A stretch of 64,000 nt of DNA from Myxococcaceae bacterium JPH2 (GTDB lineage Bacteria; Myxococcota; Myxococcia; Myxococcales; Myxococcaceae), in the NCBI GenBank assembly GCA_016458225.1, contig JAEMGR010000005.1, forward strand, positions 248,001-312,000. Direction: 5' to 3'. This document shows positions 28,200 to 36,148 of this stretch, piece by piece. The translations under genes were made by a program, and so were the position numbers. The notes beneath the pieces were generated by a model. That model was not told the origin of the DNA. It saw only the letters and a program-made list of their open reading frames with translations, and did no database searches. Numbering within the stretch: the first letter of the stretch is position 1; every line of letters begins with the position of its first letter.

Positions 28200-29837
28200 T
28201 CAGATTCCGAGCACGAAGTCCTCGGGCACGAAGCGAACGGTGCCCGCGGGGGTGCGTCCGTCCTGGGTGCTGTAGCGGAAGTCCTGGATGAAGAGCGAGC
28301 CAATGCCCGCGCCGCGCGGATCATTGTCCCGGCCGACTTGCAGGTACAGGTAGACCTCGTTGGTGCCGGCCGGGATGCGGACCCCGGGGATGACGGGGTT
28401 GGGGCGCTCGAGCGTGGGGACCAGCGAGACGTTCTCCGCGCGGGCGCGGTAGCACGGGCGATTGTCCACCGAGGGCGCGGCCTCTTTCAGTGAGTAGCCG
28501 TAGCCGCGGTCGCGGTGGAAGTCGAGGTCGGCGCTGAGCGGATCCGAGTGTGCCTCCACCTCTTGCACGTTGGTGAGGCCATCGCGGTCGCTGTCCTGGA
28601 GGTCCTCGGGGACGAGCGGATTCGTATGAGACAGCGCCTCCACCAGGTCCGGCAGGCCGTCGCCGTCCGTGTCGCCCATGCAGGGGTTGGTGCCCAGCAC
28701 GCGCTCCTCGCAGGTGTTGAGGCGGTCGCCGTCCTCGTCCAGGTTCACGTTGCAGCCGTTGATGATGTCCACCTTGAGCGGATCCAACCCCATGCGCAGC
28801 TCGATGCCGTCCATGAGGCCGTCCTGGTCCGTGTCCGGCTGCGTGGGGTCCAACCCCATGGCGCGCTCGTCGTCGTCCGACACGCCGTCACCGTCGCTGT
28901 CCGGCATCAGCTGACCGTCGCGCACCTGCACGTTGCGGTTGAAGGCGAAGAAGCGCTTGAGCTTCAGCGCGTTGTTGAGCGGCGCGTAGTTGAGCGAGCC
29001 CAGCGCGGAGGGCAGGCCCGCGATGTCCGTCTCGATGGGCTCGCTGCCGCTGGCCTTGGCGATGACGGCCACCTCCGCGCGCGTCACCGGATCCGGCGTG
29101 GCGCCGCGCACATAGATGGGCTGCACGGAGACCTCGCCCGCGCTGTACTGCTCGGTGAGCGCCTTGAGTTCTCCGGTGGCCGCCGTCAGCTCGCACTTGC
29201 TGCACTCGGCATCACACAGGCGCTGCGCCGCGGGGCTCTCACCGCAGTTGGCGCCGCTGCGCAGGGCCTTGCAGCGCGAGTCGATGCCCTCGTTGAAGCC
29301 GGGGTTGGCGCAGCTCAGGTCCTCGCTGCGAACCACGAGGCCCACCACGTAGCGCGTGCGCGCCACCGCGCCGCGACACGACGTCTGCATGTCGCCGGAC
29401 AGCAAGCTCTTGGAGAGCTTCAGCGCGGAGCGGATGCTGTTGGGCCCCGACTCCTGGTAGCTGGAGTAGCGCGGCAGCACCTCCTGGAAGCTGGAGGCAT
29501 CCGTGAAGCTGCCTTGAATGCCCGTGGCGAACGTGTGGTACGCGACGAGCCCGAAGGAGATGTACGGGCCGGAGAAGCGACTGGTGAGCGAGGCGAGCCC
29601 ATCCGTCGCGAAGCCCACCATCTCCGTCTCCACGCCCGCGCCGCCCTGCAACGCGAAGAGTGCCTTGACGGGGAACGCGTCGCCGCCCGCCACCGGGACG
29701 CAGATGTCGCCCTCGAACGCGGCGCGGTCCTTGGCGCCGCCAGCGCGACCCTCGAGCGCGTACAGCCCCGCGTCGGAGCAGGACAACAAGCACAGGACTG
29801 GAACGAAGAGCGGAGCAGCCCGCGAGAGTGCGCGCAT
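28200..29837 (-). CDS. Lipoprotein with degenerate vWA and TSP3 repeats (MtsB position)
   Basis: This is a 545-residue lipoprotein (ATG 29837; signal ending PVLCLLSC). It shares the architecture of the two vWA-TSP3 neighbours, but the MIDAS stretch reads FPVKALFALQGGAGVETEM with no DxSxS, so metal-dependent ligand binding by that site is lost. A Cys-rich insert (CDAECSKCEL) is present. TSP3-like motifs follow (DSDGDGVSDD, DTDQDGLMDG, DTDGDGLPDL, DSDRDGLTN). The shared C-terminal domain starts CYRARAENVSLVPT and ends FVPEDFVLGI. The open frame continues upstream through the 30-bp tandem repeats, but that part has no signal peptide and was excluded. Confidence 0.7.
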   Translation of the reverse strand: MRALSRAAPLFVPVLCLLSCSDAGLYALEGRAGGAKDRAAFEGDICVPVAGGDAFPVKALFALQGGAGVETEMVGFATDGLASLTSRFSGPYISFGLVAYHTFATGIQGSFTDASSFQEVLPRYSSYQESGPNSIRSALKLSKSLLSGDMQTSCRGAVARTRYVVGLVVRSEDLSCANPGFNEGIDSRCKALRSGANCGESPAAQRLCDAECSKCELTAATGELKALTEQYSAGEVSVQPIYVRGATPDPVTRAEVAVIAKASGSEPIETDIAGLPSALGSLNYAPLNNALKLKRFFAFNRNVQVRDGQLMPDSDGDGVSDDDERAMGLDPTQPDTDQDGLMDGIELRMGLDPLKVDIINGCNVNLDEDGDRLNTCEERVLGTNPCMGDTDGDGLPDLVEALSHTNPLVPEDLQDSDRDGLTNVQEVEAHSDPLSADLDFHRDRGYGYSLKEAAPSVDNRPCYRARAENVSLVPTLERPNPVIPGVRIPAGTNEVYLYLQVGRDNDPRGAGIGSLFIQDFRYSTQDGRTPAGTVRFVPEDFVLGI

Positions 29838-29942
29838 CACTGGGATTGTAGACCTCAGGCCCCCGAGGTGACGCAAGTCACGCCGTGGAAACCCATGACC
29901 GGCACGCAGCGGGGCCAAGGAATTCGGCCGGTCGTGGAACAA

Positions 29943-30062
29943 GGTGGCGCGAACGGACCGCGCCATAGGCTCGGTGGCGCGAACGGACCGCGCCATAGGC
30001 TCGGTGGCGCGGGCGGACCGCGCCATAGGCTCGGTGGCGCGAACGGACCGCGCCACGGGCTC
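29943..30062. repeat. Four tandem 30-bp repeats with internal hairpins
   Basis: Four head-to-tail 30-bp units (29943-29972, 29973-30002, 30003-30032, 30033-30062) differ only at two positions in unit 3 and one or two in unit 4. Each contains GGCGCG, seven bases, CGCGCC, so the array can fold into four short hairpins on either strand. It lies just after the stop at 30067 and before the next minus-strand gene. There are no spacers, so it is not CRISPR. It could act in transcript stability, attenuation or phase-variable spacing. Confidence 0.9.
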
Positions 30063-30066
30063 GGGG

Positions 30067-32412
30067 TTACAGCGTGAGCAGGAATCCGAGCAGATCATCC
30101 CGCTCCTCCGGAGTCAGTGCCGAGGCGTTGCCGTGACGCGGCCCCGACATGTCGAGCACGGCGCGCAGCGCGAAGCGCGAGCCCACCGTCAAATGGTCTC
30201 CCTCCACCGCGTAGCCCGCGGCGCCGCTGGTGAGCATGGGCCAGATGTCCCACGCGCCCACCAGCGAGGGCGGCGCCGCGCCCACCACCTGGTCCTGCAT
30301 CTCCAAGCGCAGGGGCAGCGCCACGGGCGTGCCCACATCCAGGTACTGGCCTCGCGTCGCGGGTGACTCGTCCAGCGTGTAGAGCGGTGCGGGGTGACAG
30401 GCGACACAGCCTCCCTTCCCCTCGAACAGCTCTCGCCCGCGCGCGGGGTGACCCGTGCGCCCATCTGGCAGCGGAACCTCGTCCCGAGGGGCGCCGGCCG
30501 CGTCCCGGTAGGGATTGGGCGGCGTGGTCATGAGCGAGGTGAAGAGCGCGAGCGCCTCCACCTCCTCCTCGGTGGGGTTGGGATTGTGGAAGCGGTTGCG
30601 CCCGCCCACCGTGCGCGCCGTCTCCGCGATGCTGTGCGTGCTCGCGGGCGTGAAGTACGGCGGGGTGTCGCGGCTGCCCAGCGCCGTGGTGGAGCGGTAG
30701 ATACGCATGGGCCGCGTCTTCTCGTAGAAGACGCCCCCGGTGTGCCCCTCCAGATGACACGCATCGCAGCTCATGCCGGTGCGCCCCAGGTCCGCGTAGT
30801 AGAGCACCTGACCCAAGCGGCGCCGGGCCTGCGCGCGCGGCGACTCCACGGGGAGCTGGCGCAGCACGCGCGCCCCTCCCTTGCGGGCCTCGCTCACGTC
30901 CACCACCGCCACTGTGTGCGTGAAGCGGTTGAGCACATAGAGCGTGCGCCCATCCGGAGACAGCGCGAGCGCGCGCGGTCCCGAGTGCAGCTCATCTCCC
31001 GCGCGGCCCTTCGTCGACAGGTCGCTCGCGGGACGGATCCGCGGCGTGCCCTCAGGAGGAGGAATGGCCAACTCCTGGAGGACCGCGCCGCGCGCCGCCT
31101 CGTCGCTCGTCACCAGGGCCTTCACGTCGAGCACGCGCACGCGCCCCAGCGCCACATCCGCCGCGTAGAGCAGCCCCGCCGCGTCGTCCAGCGCGAGCCC
31201 TTCCGTGATGCCCGCGCCGAAGCCTCGGTGCCGCACCATCTGGCGCCGCGCGGGGTCCAGCACCGCCACGCCGCTGTTCGCGCTCACCTCCATGCGCTGG
31301 GCGTTGGGCCCCACGTTCGGCCCCAGGCTCGCCATGAAGACACGCGCCCACTTCGCGCTGGCCACGAGCGCGCGCGGCGCCTTGCCGCCCATCACCTGCG
31401 CGCGAAACGGCTCGGTGTTGCCGCCCACGATGGAGACGCCGGGCCGCGGCACCACCGTGCCCACCTCCGCGCCGTCCTCCTCACGAAGCAGCACCACTTG
31501 CCCGGTCTGGAGACTGCCCACCGACAGCAGCCCCTGGAGCCGCGCGAGCGCGCGCGGGTTGGGGTCCACCGGCGTCACCCAACGCTCGCGGCCATCGTCC
31601 AAGCCCACGGCGCGCACGGTGTCGCGGATGTGCTCGGCCACGAAGGCCACGCCGCGCGCGCCATCCACCTCCAGGCCTTCCGCTCCCTCGGGGGCGGGAA
31701 GGATGCGGGGCGCCTGGTCCAGCGCATCCAGCGCGTACAGCCGCAGCTCCGGTGCGAAGCGGTGCGCCACACCGAGCCACGCACGTCCCGCCGCGTCCTT
31801 CCACGTCGCGAGCGCGCTGGGACCGTCCGCTGTCGCGAGCGACACCACGCGCCCCTGCTCCACGTCCAGCGCGTACACGGTGTCGGTGGGAGGCGAGGCG
31901 ATGAACAGCGTGCGGCCATCCGGCGAAGACACCATCGCCGCGAGGTCCGCGAACGCCGCGTCGTTCACCACGGTGAGCCGCGCCGACCCTTCTGGCGCGG
32001 GGCCCGCGTCCGCCGCGAGCGTCACGTCCACCACGGCCTGGGGCAGCTCGGCATCCAGCCCGACCTCCGCGGGCAGGCGCGCATAGGCATGACGCGCATC
32101 GACGACCGCGAGCGGAAGCTGGCGCGAGAGCGGGGCGCCCAGGGCCAGCTTCAACCCCGGCACCAGGTTCTCGCCGTACACCGCCAACGGCTGTGATGTC
32201 TGATTGCTGGTGAGCTTGGGCCCCACCGACACGAGCCTCGGACGAGGTCCCGCCAAGGGGGGCGAGGAAGACACCCCCGACGCGGGCGTGGCGCCGCGCA
32301 GCATGAAGAAGCCCGTGGCGCAGAGCACCAGCGCGAGCGCGCAAAGCACCACTCCATTGCGAAAACCACCCATCACGATGACTCGGAGCCTCCGCGCGAC
32401 AGCATCCACCAT
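30067..32412 (-). CDS. Beta-propeller plus dihaem cytochrome c protein (MtsA position)
   Basis: This is a 781-residue membrane-anchored or exported protein. ATG 32412 or 32373 are both possible; the second gives the tidier signal segment (VVLCALALVLCATGFF). The N-terminal part (about 60-520) is a YncE/SMP30-like propeller with blades such as SSPDGRTLFIASPPTDTVYALD and LSPDGRTLYVLNRFTHTVAVVDV. The C-terminal part has two c-type haem motifs, CDACH (about 549-553) and CVACH (about 669-673), as in dihaem cytochrome c peroxidases/MauG. It is the first gene of the cohesion series. Why a redox protein leads an adhesion cluster is unclear. It is divergent from the Glt/Nfs-like operon. Confidence 0.75.
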   Translation of the reverse strand: MVDAVARRLRVIVMGGFRNGVVLCALALVLCATGFFMLRGATPASGVSSSPPLAGPRPRLVSVGPKLTSNQTSQPLAVYGENLVPGLKLALGAPLSRQLPLAVVDARHAYARLPAEVGLDAELPQAVVDVTLAADAGPAPEGSARLTVVNDAAFADLAAMVSSPDGRTLFIASPPTDTVYALDVEQGRVVSLATADGPSALATWKDAAGRAWLGVAHRFAPELRLYALDALDQAPRILPAPEGAEGLEVDGARGVAFVAEHIRDTVRAVGLDDGRERWVTPVDPNPRALARLQGLLSVGSLQTGQVVLLREEDGAEVGTVVPRPGVSIVGGNTEPFRAQVMGGKAPRALVASAKWARVFMASLGPNVGPNAQRMEVSANSGVAVLDPARRQMVRHRGFGAGITEGLALDDAAGLLYAADVALGRVRVLDVKALVTSDEAARGAVLQELAIPPPEGTPRIRPASDLSTKGRAGDELHSGPRALALSPDGRTLYVLNRFTHTVAVVDVSEARKGGARVLRQLPVESPRAQARRRLGQVLYYADLGRTGMSCDACHLEGHTGGVFYEKTRPMRIYRSTTALGSRDTPPYFTPASTHSIAETARTVGGRNRFHNPNPTEEEVEALALFTSLMTTPPNPYRDAAGAPRDEVPLPDGRTGHPARGRELFEGKGGCVACHPAPLYTLDESPATRGQYLDVGTPVALPLRLEMQDQVVGAAPPSLVGAWDIWPMLTSGAAGYAVEGDHLTVGSRFALRAVLDMSGPRHGNASALTPEERDDLLGFLLTL

Positions 32413-32602
32413 CCCTCACGATGCCGCGATGACTTCGGTTGCATCTGCTCACATGAATTGCAAGCGGCGCATGAGGATTCTCACGCCACCTTTCCAGTCG
32501 GCTGGCAATCCTGGCCGCTCAGCGTGGAGCGTCCGCCACACTGGGGTGGAGTGCCCCCCACACTTGATCCCACGCACACGTCACGCGGCACGGGACTGTG
32601 CG

Positions 32603-32631
32603 TTGACAGCTTGGGGCGCGCATCGCTTAAC
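32603..32631 (+). promoter_or_regulatory. Candidate sigma70-type promoter of the Glt/Nfs-like operon
   Basis: TTGACA (32603-32608), 17 bases, then CTTAAC (32626-32631). Transcription would start near 32638, exactly at the first ATG, with no ribosome site between, suggesting a leaderless first gene. The -10 is weak. Confidence 0.4.
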
Positions 32632-32637
32632 CTGCCG

Positions 32638-33057
32638 ATGATGCGACGCTTCCTTCTCTTCTCCGCCGTCGCCGTTGCGCTCGGCTTCGGACCGCTCCCC
32701 ACCGCCAGCGAATCTTGGGCTCAGGGGCGGACTCGCTCACCTCGAACCGCGAAGGCCGCCAAGCCCGTGTCTGGCAAGGCACCCAAGAAGGGGGGCAACA
32801 AGACGCCGCCGCGCATCGAGCCGCGCGCGGGCTCCGCTGTGAATGACCCAGTGACGGGTGACGCGGCCACCGCCTCGGCCGCTCCGCCACAGCGCGGACC
32901 GGCACGCATCGACTTCGATGACCGGCTCATCCAAGGCCAGACAAACAAGTCCGGTGCCGTGTATCTGTATGACCGCAAGGAGCTGAAGACCCGGTCGATG
33001 ATCCGCGAGCGCGAGAGCTTCCGCTCGGAGACGCTCGCCACGGTGTACGACCAGTAG
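32638..33057 (+). CDS. Small secreted protein, first gene of the Glt/Nfs-like operon
   Basis: This is a 139-residue exported protein. Two adjacent ATGs (32638, 32641) start it; the signal peptide runs to about SESWAQ. A basic, lysine/proline-rich linker (about 30-60) leads to a compact C-terminal segment (RIDFDDRLIQGQTNKSG to SETLATVYDQ), which looks like an interaction domain. No family was recognised. It lies 39 bp before the FHA protein gene, so it is probably co-transcribed and part of the same envelope complex. Confidence 0.6.
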   Translation: MMRRFLLFSAVAVALGFGPLPTASESWAQGRTRSPRTAKAAKPVSGKAPKKGGNKTPPRIEPRAGSAVNDPVTGDAATASAAPPQRGPARIDFDDRLIQGQTNKSGAVYLYDRKELKTRSMIRERESFRSETLATVYDQ

Positions 33058-33096
33058 GGCGGCGGCGCCCACCAGCCCTCGAAGGGAGCGTCACCG

Positions 33097-35457
33097 TTGA
33101 GCGGTCAGCCCACTGTCCTGCAAGTCGTTATCCTCCGCGACGGCCTCCTCGTGGGCACGGAGGTGTTCATCCCTGGCACGTACGCGCTGGGCTCCGACCC
33201 GTCGTCTGATTTGCGATTGGACGACCCCACCGTGGGGCCGCGCCACGCAGTGCTCTATTTCCAGAACGGGCGCACCGCCATCCAGGACGCGGGCTCCGCC
33301 ACGGGCGTCTTCGTCAACGGCCACCGCGTGTCCGCGTGTGAGATCCGCTCCGTGGACGAAGTGCTGTGCGGACCCTTCGTCCTGAAAACACGCGTGCTCG
33401 CGCAGCGCCCGCCCGAGGCCAAGCCTCAACCGCCGCCCGAGGTCGCCGCGCTGTTGGGCAGCCCTGCACCCGCGCCCGGCGCGCCGCAGCCGCCCGCGGC
33501 CGCGCGGCAGCTTCGCCCCACGCCGAGCCCGGTGCCTTCGGCGTCTCAGCCACTGGCGGCCACCGTCCCCGCCGCGCGCGTTCCGCTTTCCGTCCGCCCG
33601 CCCGCCGAGGCGCCCCAGGCCCCCGTCGCCGCGCCGCCTCCGGCACCGCCCGCCATGGCGCCCGTGCGCGCCGCGCCGCAGCCGATTCCCACGCCGCAGC
33701 CCACGCACGCGCATCCGCAACAGCCGATGCACGCACAGCAGCAAGCGCATGCACAGCAGCAGGCGATGCATGCGCAGCAGGTGCAGCAGCAGGCGATGCA
33801 TGCGCAGCAGGTGCAGCAGCAGGCGATGCACGCGCAACAAGTGCAGCAGCAAGCGATGCACGCACAGCAGGCGATGCACACGCAGCAGCAGGCGATGCAC
33901 GCGCCACAGCCGCAGCCCATCGCGCCGGTGCCCCCCAACACCGTGCCGTCCGTGCGCCGTCGCTCCTCGCCGGAGCCCGAGCCCACGGAGTCCGGGCTGC
34001 TCCTCGCGGATGATCTCCTGGCGGACATGCCGCCCATGCCCGTGGCGCAGGATGACGGGCCGCTGCTGCGCGAGACCGCGCTCCCTGCTCGGCCCACGCA
34101 TGCGCCGCGCATCGAGGGCGGCAAGGGCGCAGCGCAGCTCTACCTGGAGCTGTACTGGGGCGCCGTGCGCCGCGACGCGCGCCGCTTCGCTCCCGACGCG
34201 AAGAAGCCCGTGCTGGCCTCGCAGGACGAGACCGCGCCCATGCCGCTGTGGGGCTTCACCTTGCCCCAGCAGGACGCGGCCTTCGTCCTCGCCGAGTCGC
34301 GCAACGGCGCCTTCCGCCTCTACGTCCCGCCCGGCACGGACATCGAGAAGTCCGGCTCGGATGGTCGCTTCGCGCCCGTCACCACCGCGGCGCTCGAGTC
34401 CGATGGCAGCCGTCGCTTCATCACCTTGCGCCAGGGCGCCGCCGCGCGGCTCACCCAGGGCCAGATGTCGCTGGTGGCCTACTCCGCCCTCGTGCCCGAG
34501 CGCGTCTTCGTCAATCCGCTCAAGGGCCTGCCGTGGCTGACGCTCGCGCTCCTCGCCATCTTCGGCGGTGGGCTCGGCTCGTTCATCGTCACGCGCCCCA
34601 AGCGCTCGGACACCGCGGACTTCACGCAGAAGAACCTGCCGCCCGTGGCGCTGCGCCTCATCGCGCCGGAGCCCAAGAAGAAGGAAGAGGCGAAGAAGAA
34701 GCTGGAGGCCATCAAGAAGAAGGCCGAGCCCGTCAAGGAGAAGGTCGTCGAGAAGGCTCCGCCCAAGCCGGTGAAGGAAGTGGCTCCGCCGGTGAAGCCT
34801 CCCCCTCAAGTGGAGAACAAGGCCCTCAAGGCGCTCGCGAAGCTGTCCGCCGCGGGCCCTCCGGCCAATGACCTGCTCGCCGCGGTCGACAAGCTGGGCA
34901 GCGGCCCCGGCAGCAAGAACGTCAAGACCTCCAACTACAAGCTGTCCGGACTCATCGGGAAGGCGCCCATCGCCAACGCGGGCACCGGCATCTTCGGGCT
35001 CGGCGGTGGAGGCAAGGGCGGCGGCGCCACGCTCGGCGCGGAGCTGCTGCGCGGCAAGGGCGGCGGCGGAATCGGCGCGCTCGGCGCGGGCAGCGTGGGC
35101 AAGGGCGCGGTCGGCGGCACCGTCACGCGCGCCACCGCGCGCAGCATCTCGTCCGCCCAGGGCACCGTGGATCGCGAGGCCGTGGCCAAGGTCATCAACA
35201 GCCACTTGCAGGACGTGCACTCCTGCTACGAGCGCGCGCTGCTCAAGGACCCCGGACTCGCCGGCAAGGTCGTCCTGGAGTGGAGCATTGGCCTCAACGG
35301 CAGCGTGACGTCCGCGAAGACCAAGTCCTCCACCCTCCGCAATGCCTCCGTCGAGGCCTGCATCCTCAGCAGCTTGAAGACGTGGACCTTCCCCGCCCCC
35401 AAGGGCGGCATTGTCATCATCACGTATCCCTTCCTCTTCAACTCGGTTGGCTACTGA
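33097..35457 (+). CDS. FHA-TM-TonB-C (AgmX/PglI-type) protein, GltG/NfsG-like
   Basis: This is a 786-residue inner-membrane protein. TTG 33097 is supported by AAGGGAG 8-9 bases upstream. A cytoplasmic FHA domain (about 10-105, with DPTVGPRHAVLYF and NGHRV) is followed by a long Pro/Ala and Gln/His/Met-rich linker, one membrane helix (about 479-498, LTLALLAIFGGGLGSFIV) and a periplasmic Lys/Glu coil. A Gly-rich stretch then leads to a C-terminal AgmX/PglI TonB-like domain (about 685-786) with a CYERAL motif. GltG and NfsG, which link cytoplasmic signals to the outer membrane in Myxococcus gliding and spore-coat assembly, have this layout. The FHA domain implies control by Thr phosphorylation. 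Confidence 0.85.
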   Translation: MSGQPTVLQVVILRDGLLVGTEVFIPGTYALGSDPSSDLRLDDPTVGPRHAVLYFQNGRTAIQDAGSATGVFVNGHRVSACEIRSVDEVLCGPFVLKTRVLAQRPPEAKPQPPPEVAALLGSPAPAPGAPQPPAAARQLRPTPSPVPSASQPLAATVPAARVPLSVRPPAEAPQAPVAAPPPAPPAMAPVRAAPQPIPTPQPTHAHPQQPMHAQQQAHAQQQAMHAQQVQQQAMHAQQVQQQAMHAQQVQQQAMHAQQAMHTQQQAMHAPQPQPIAPVPPNTVPSVRRRSSPEPEPTESGLLLADDLLADMPPMPVAQDDGPLLRETALPARPTHAPRIEGGKGAAQLYLELYWGAVRRDARRFAPDAKKPVLASQDETAPMPLWGFTLPQQDAAFVLAESRNGAFRLYVPPGTDIEKSGSDGRFAPVTTAALESDGSRRFITLRQGAAARLTQGQMSLVAYSALVPERVFVNPLKGLPWLTLALLAIFGGGLGSFIVTRPKRSDTADFTQKNLPPVALRLIAPEPKKKEEAKKKLEAIKKKAEPVKEKVVEKAPPKPVKEVAPPVKPPPQVENKALKALAKLSAAGPPANDLLAAVDKLGSGPGSKNVKTSNYKLSGLIGKAPIANAGTGIFGLGGGGKGGGATLGAELLRGKGGGGIGALGAGSVGKGAVGGTVTRATARSISSAQGTVDREAVAKVINSHLQDVHSCYERALLKDPGLAGKVVLEWSIGLNGSVTSAKTKSSTLRNASVEACILSSLKTWTFPAPKGGIVIITYPFLFNSVGY
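33721..33912 (+). repeat. In-frame 30-bp tandem repeats coding Gln/His/Met-rich linker
   Basis: Three nearly identical 30-bp units (33763-33792, 33793-33822, 33823-33852) encode AMHAQQVQQQ, flanked by degenerate copies. Being multiples of three, copy changes keep the frame and would alter linker length in the FHA-TonB protein. Confidence 0.85.
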
Positions 35458-35512
35458 CGCGGGGTCCCCCTCCCCTCGCCACGGCCCGCCACCCGCCAGG
35501 AAACACCCCACC

Positions 35513-36148
35513 GTGCGATCCGTTCTGCTCATCCTCCTGTGCCTGGTGCCCGGCTTCGCGCGCGCGCAGGCCGAGGCGCTCGAGAATCCCGGCACCGTCT
35601 CCGCGGTGCAGGACCGGCTCTACCGCATGCACCACGAGCTGACGCTCGGCGTGGGCGTGCTGCCCGCTGACGCCTTCTACAAGGGCTTCGTCGGCGCGCT
35701 CGGCTACACGTACCACTTCAGCGACACGTTCGCGTGGCAGGTGGGCCGGGGCATGTACAGCTACAACGTGCAGACGGGCCTGCGCCGTCAGCTCGAGCGC
35801 GACTTCGACGTGGCGCCCACCGCCACCGCGTTCGAGGACCAGGTGCAGTGGATGGTGGGCTCGGACCTCGTGTGGAGCCCGCTGTACGGCAAGACGTCCA
35901 TCCTCAACAGCAGCGTGGTGCACTTCGAGGCGTTCCTCCTGGGCGGCGGCACCGTGGTGAAGGTGCACCGCTCCGACGGCTTCCGCCCCGCCATCAACCT
36001 GGGCGTGGGCCTGCGCATGTTCTCCGGGAAGACGGTCTCGTTCCGACTCGACGTGACGAACAACGTCGTGTTCGCGGGCACCTCCCGCATCATCAACGTC
36101 CCCACTGTTCAGCTGGGCACCGCGTTCAACTTCGGCGCCACGGAATGA
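35513..36148 (+). CDS. Outer-membrane beta-barrel protein (GltA/B/H or NfsA/B-like)
   Basis: This is a 211-residue exported barrel of the myxobacterial outer-membrane beta-barrel family. GTG 35513 has AGGAA about 10 bases upstream and gives the signal VLLILLCLVPGFARAQ. Alternating aromatic/hydrophobic strands such as HHELTLGVGVLPADAFYKG, ALGYTYHFSDTFAWQVG and NLGVGLRMFSGKTVSFRLDVTNNV are typical. The last residues are AFNFGATE rather than a terminal Phe. The stop overlaps the next start (ATGA). It probably provides the outer-membrane part of the machine. Only one barrel is found here, whereas Glt and Nfs systems have two or three. Confidence 0.8.
   Translation: MRSVLLILLCLVPGFARAQAEALENPGTVSAVQDRLYRMHHELTLGVGVLPADAFYKGFVGALGYTYHFSDTFAWQVGRGMYSYNVQTGLRRQLERDFDVAPTATAFEDQVQWMVGSDLVWSPLYGKTSILNSSVVHFEAFLLGGGTVVKVHRSDGFRPAINLGVGLRMFSGKTVSFRLDVTNNVVFAGTSRIINVPTVQLGTAFNFGATE

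Noticed and set aside
29943-30062. CRISPR array
   Set aside because: The 30-bp units are directly adjacent with no unique spacers, and no cas genes are present.
29838-30098. Upstream extension of the degenerate vWA lipoprotein through the tandem repeats (repeated ARSVRATEPM)
   Set aside because: The extension has no signal peptide, and the internal ATG at 29837 yields a proper lipoprotein signal; the open frame arises because the repeat length is a multiple of three.
33091-35595. An 834-codon minus-strand frame opposite the FHA-TonB gene
   Set aside because: Low-complexity Leu/Arg/Gly/His sequence mirrors the repeats of the real gene; no motifs or start signals.
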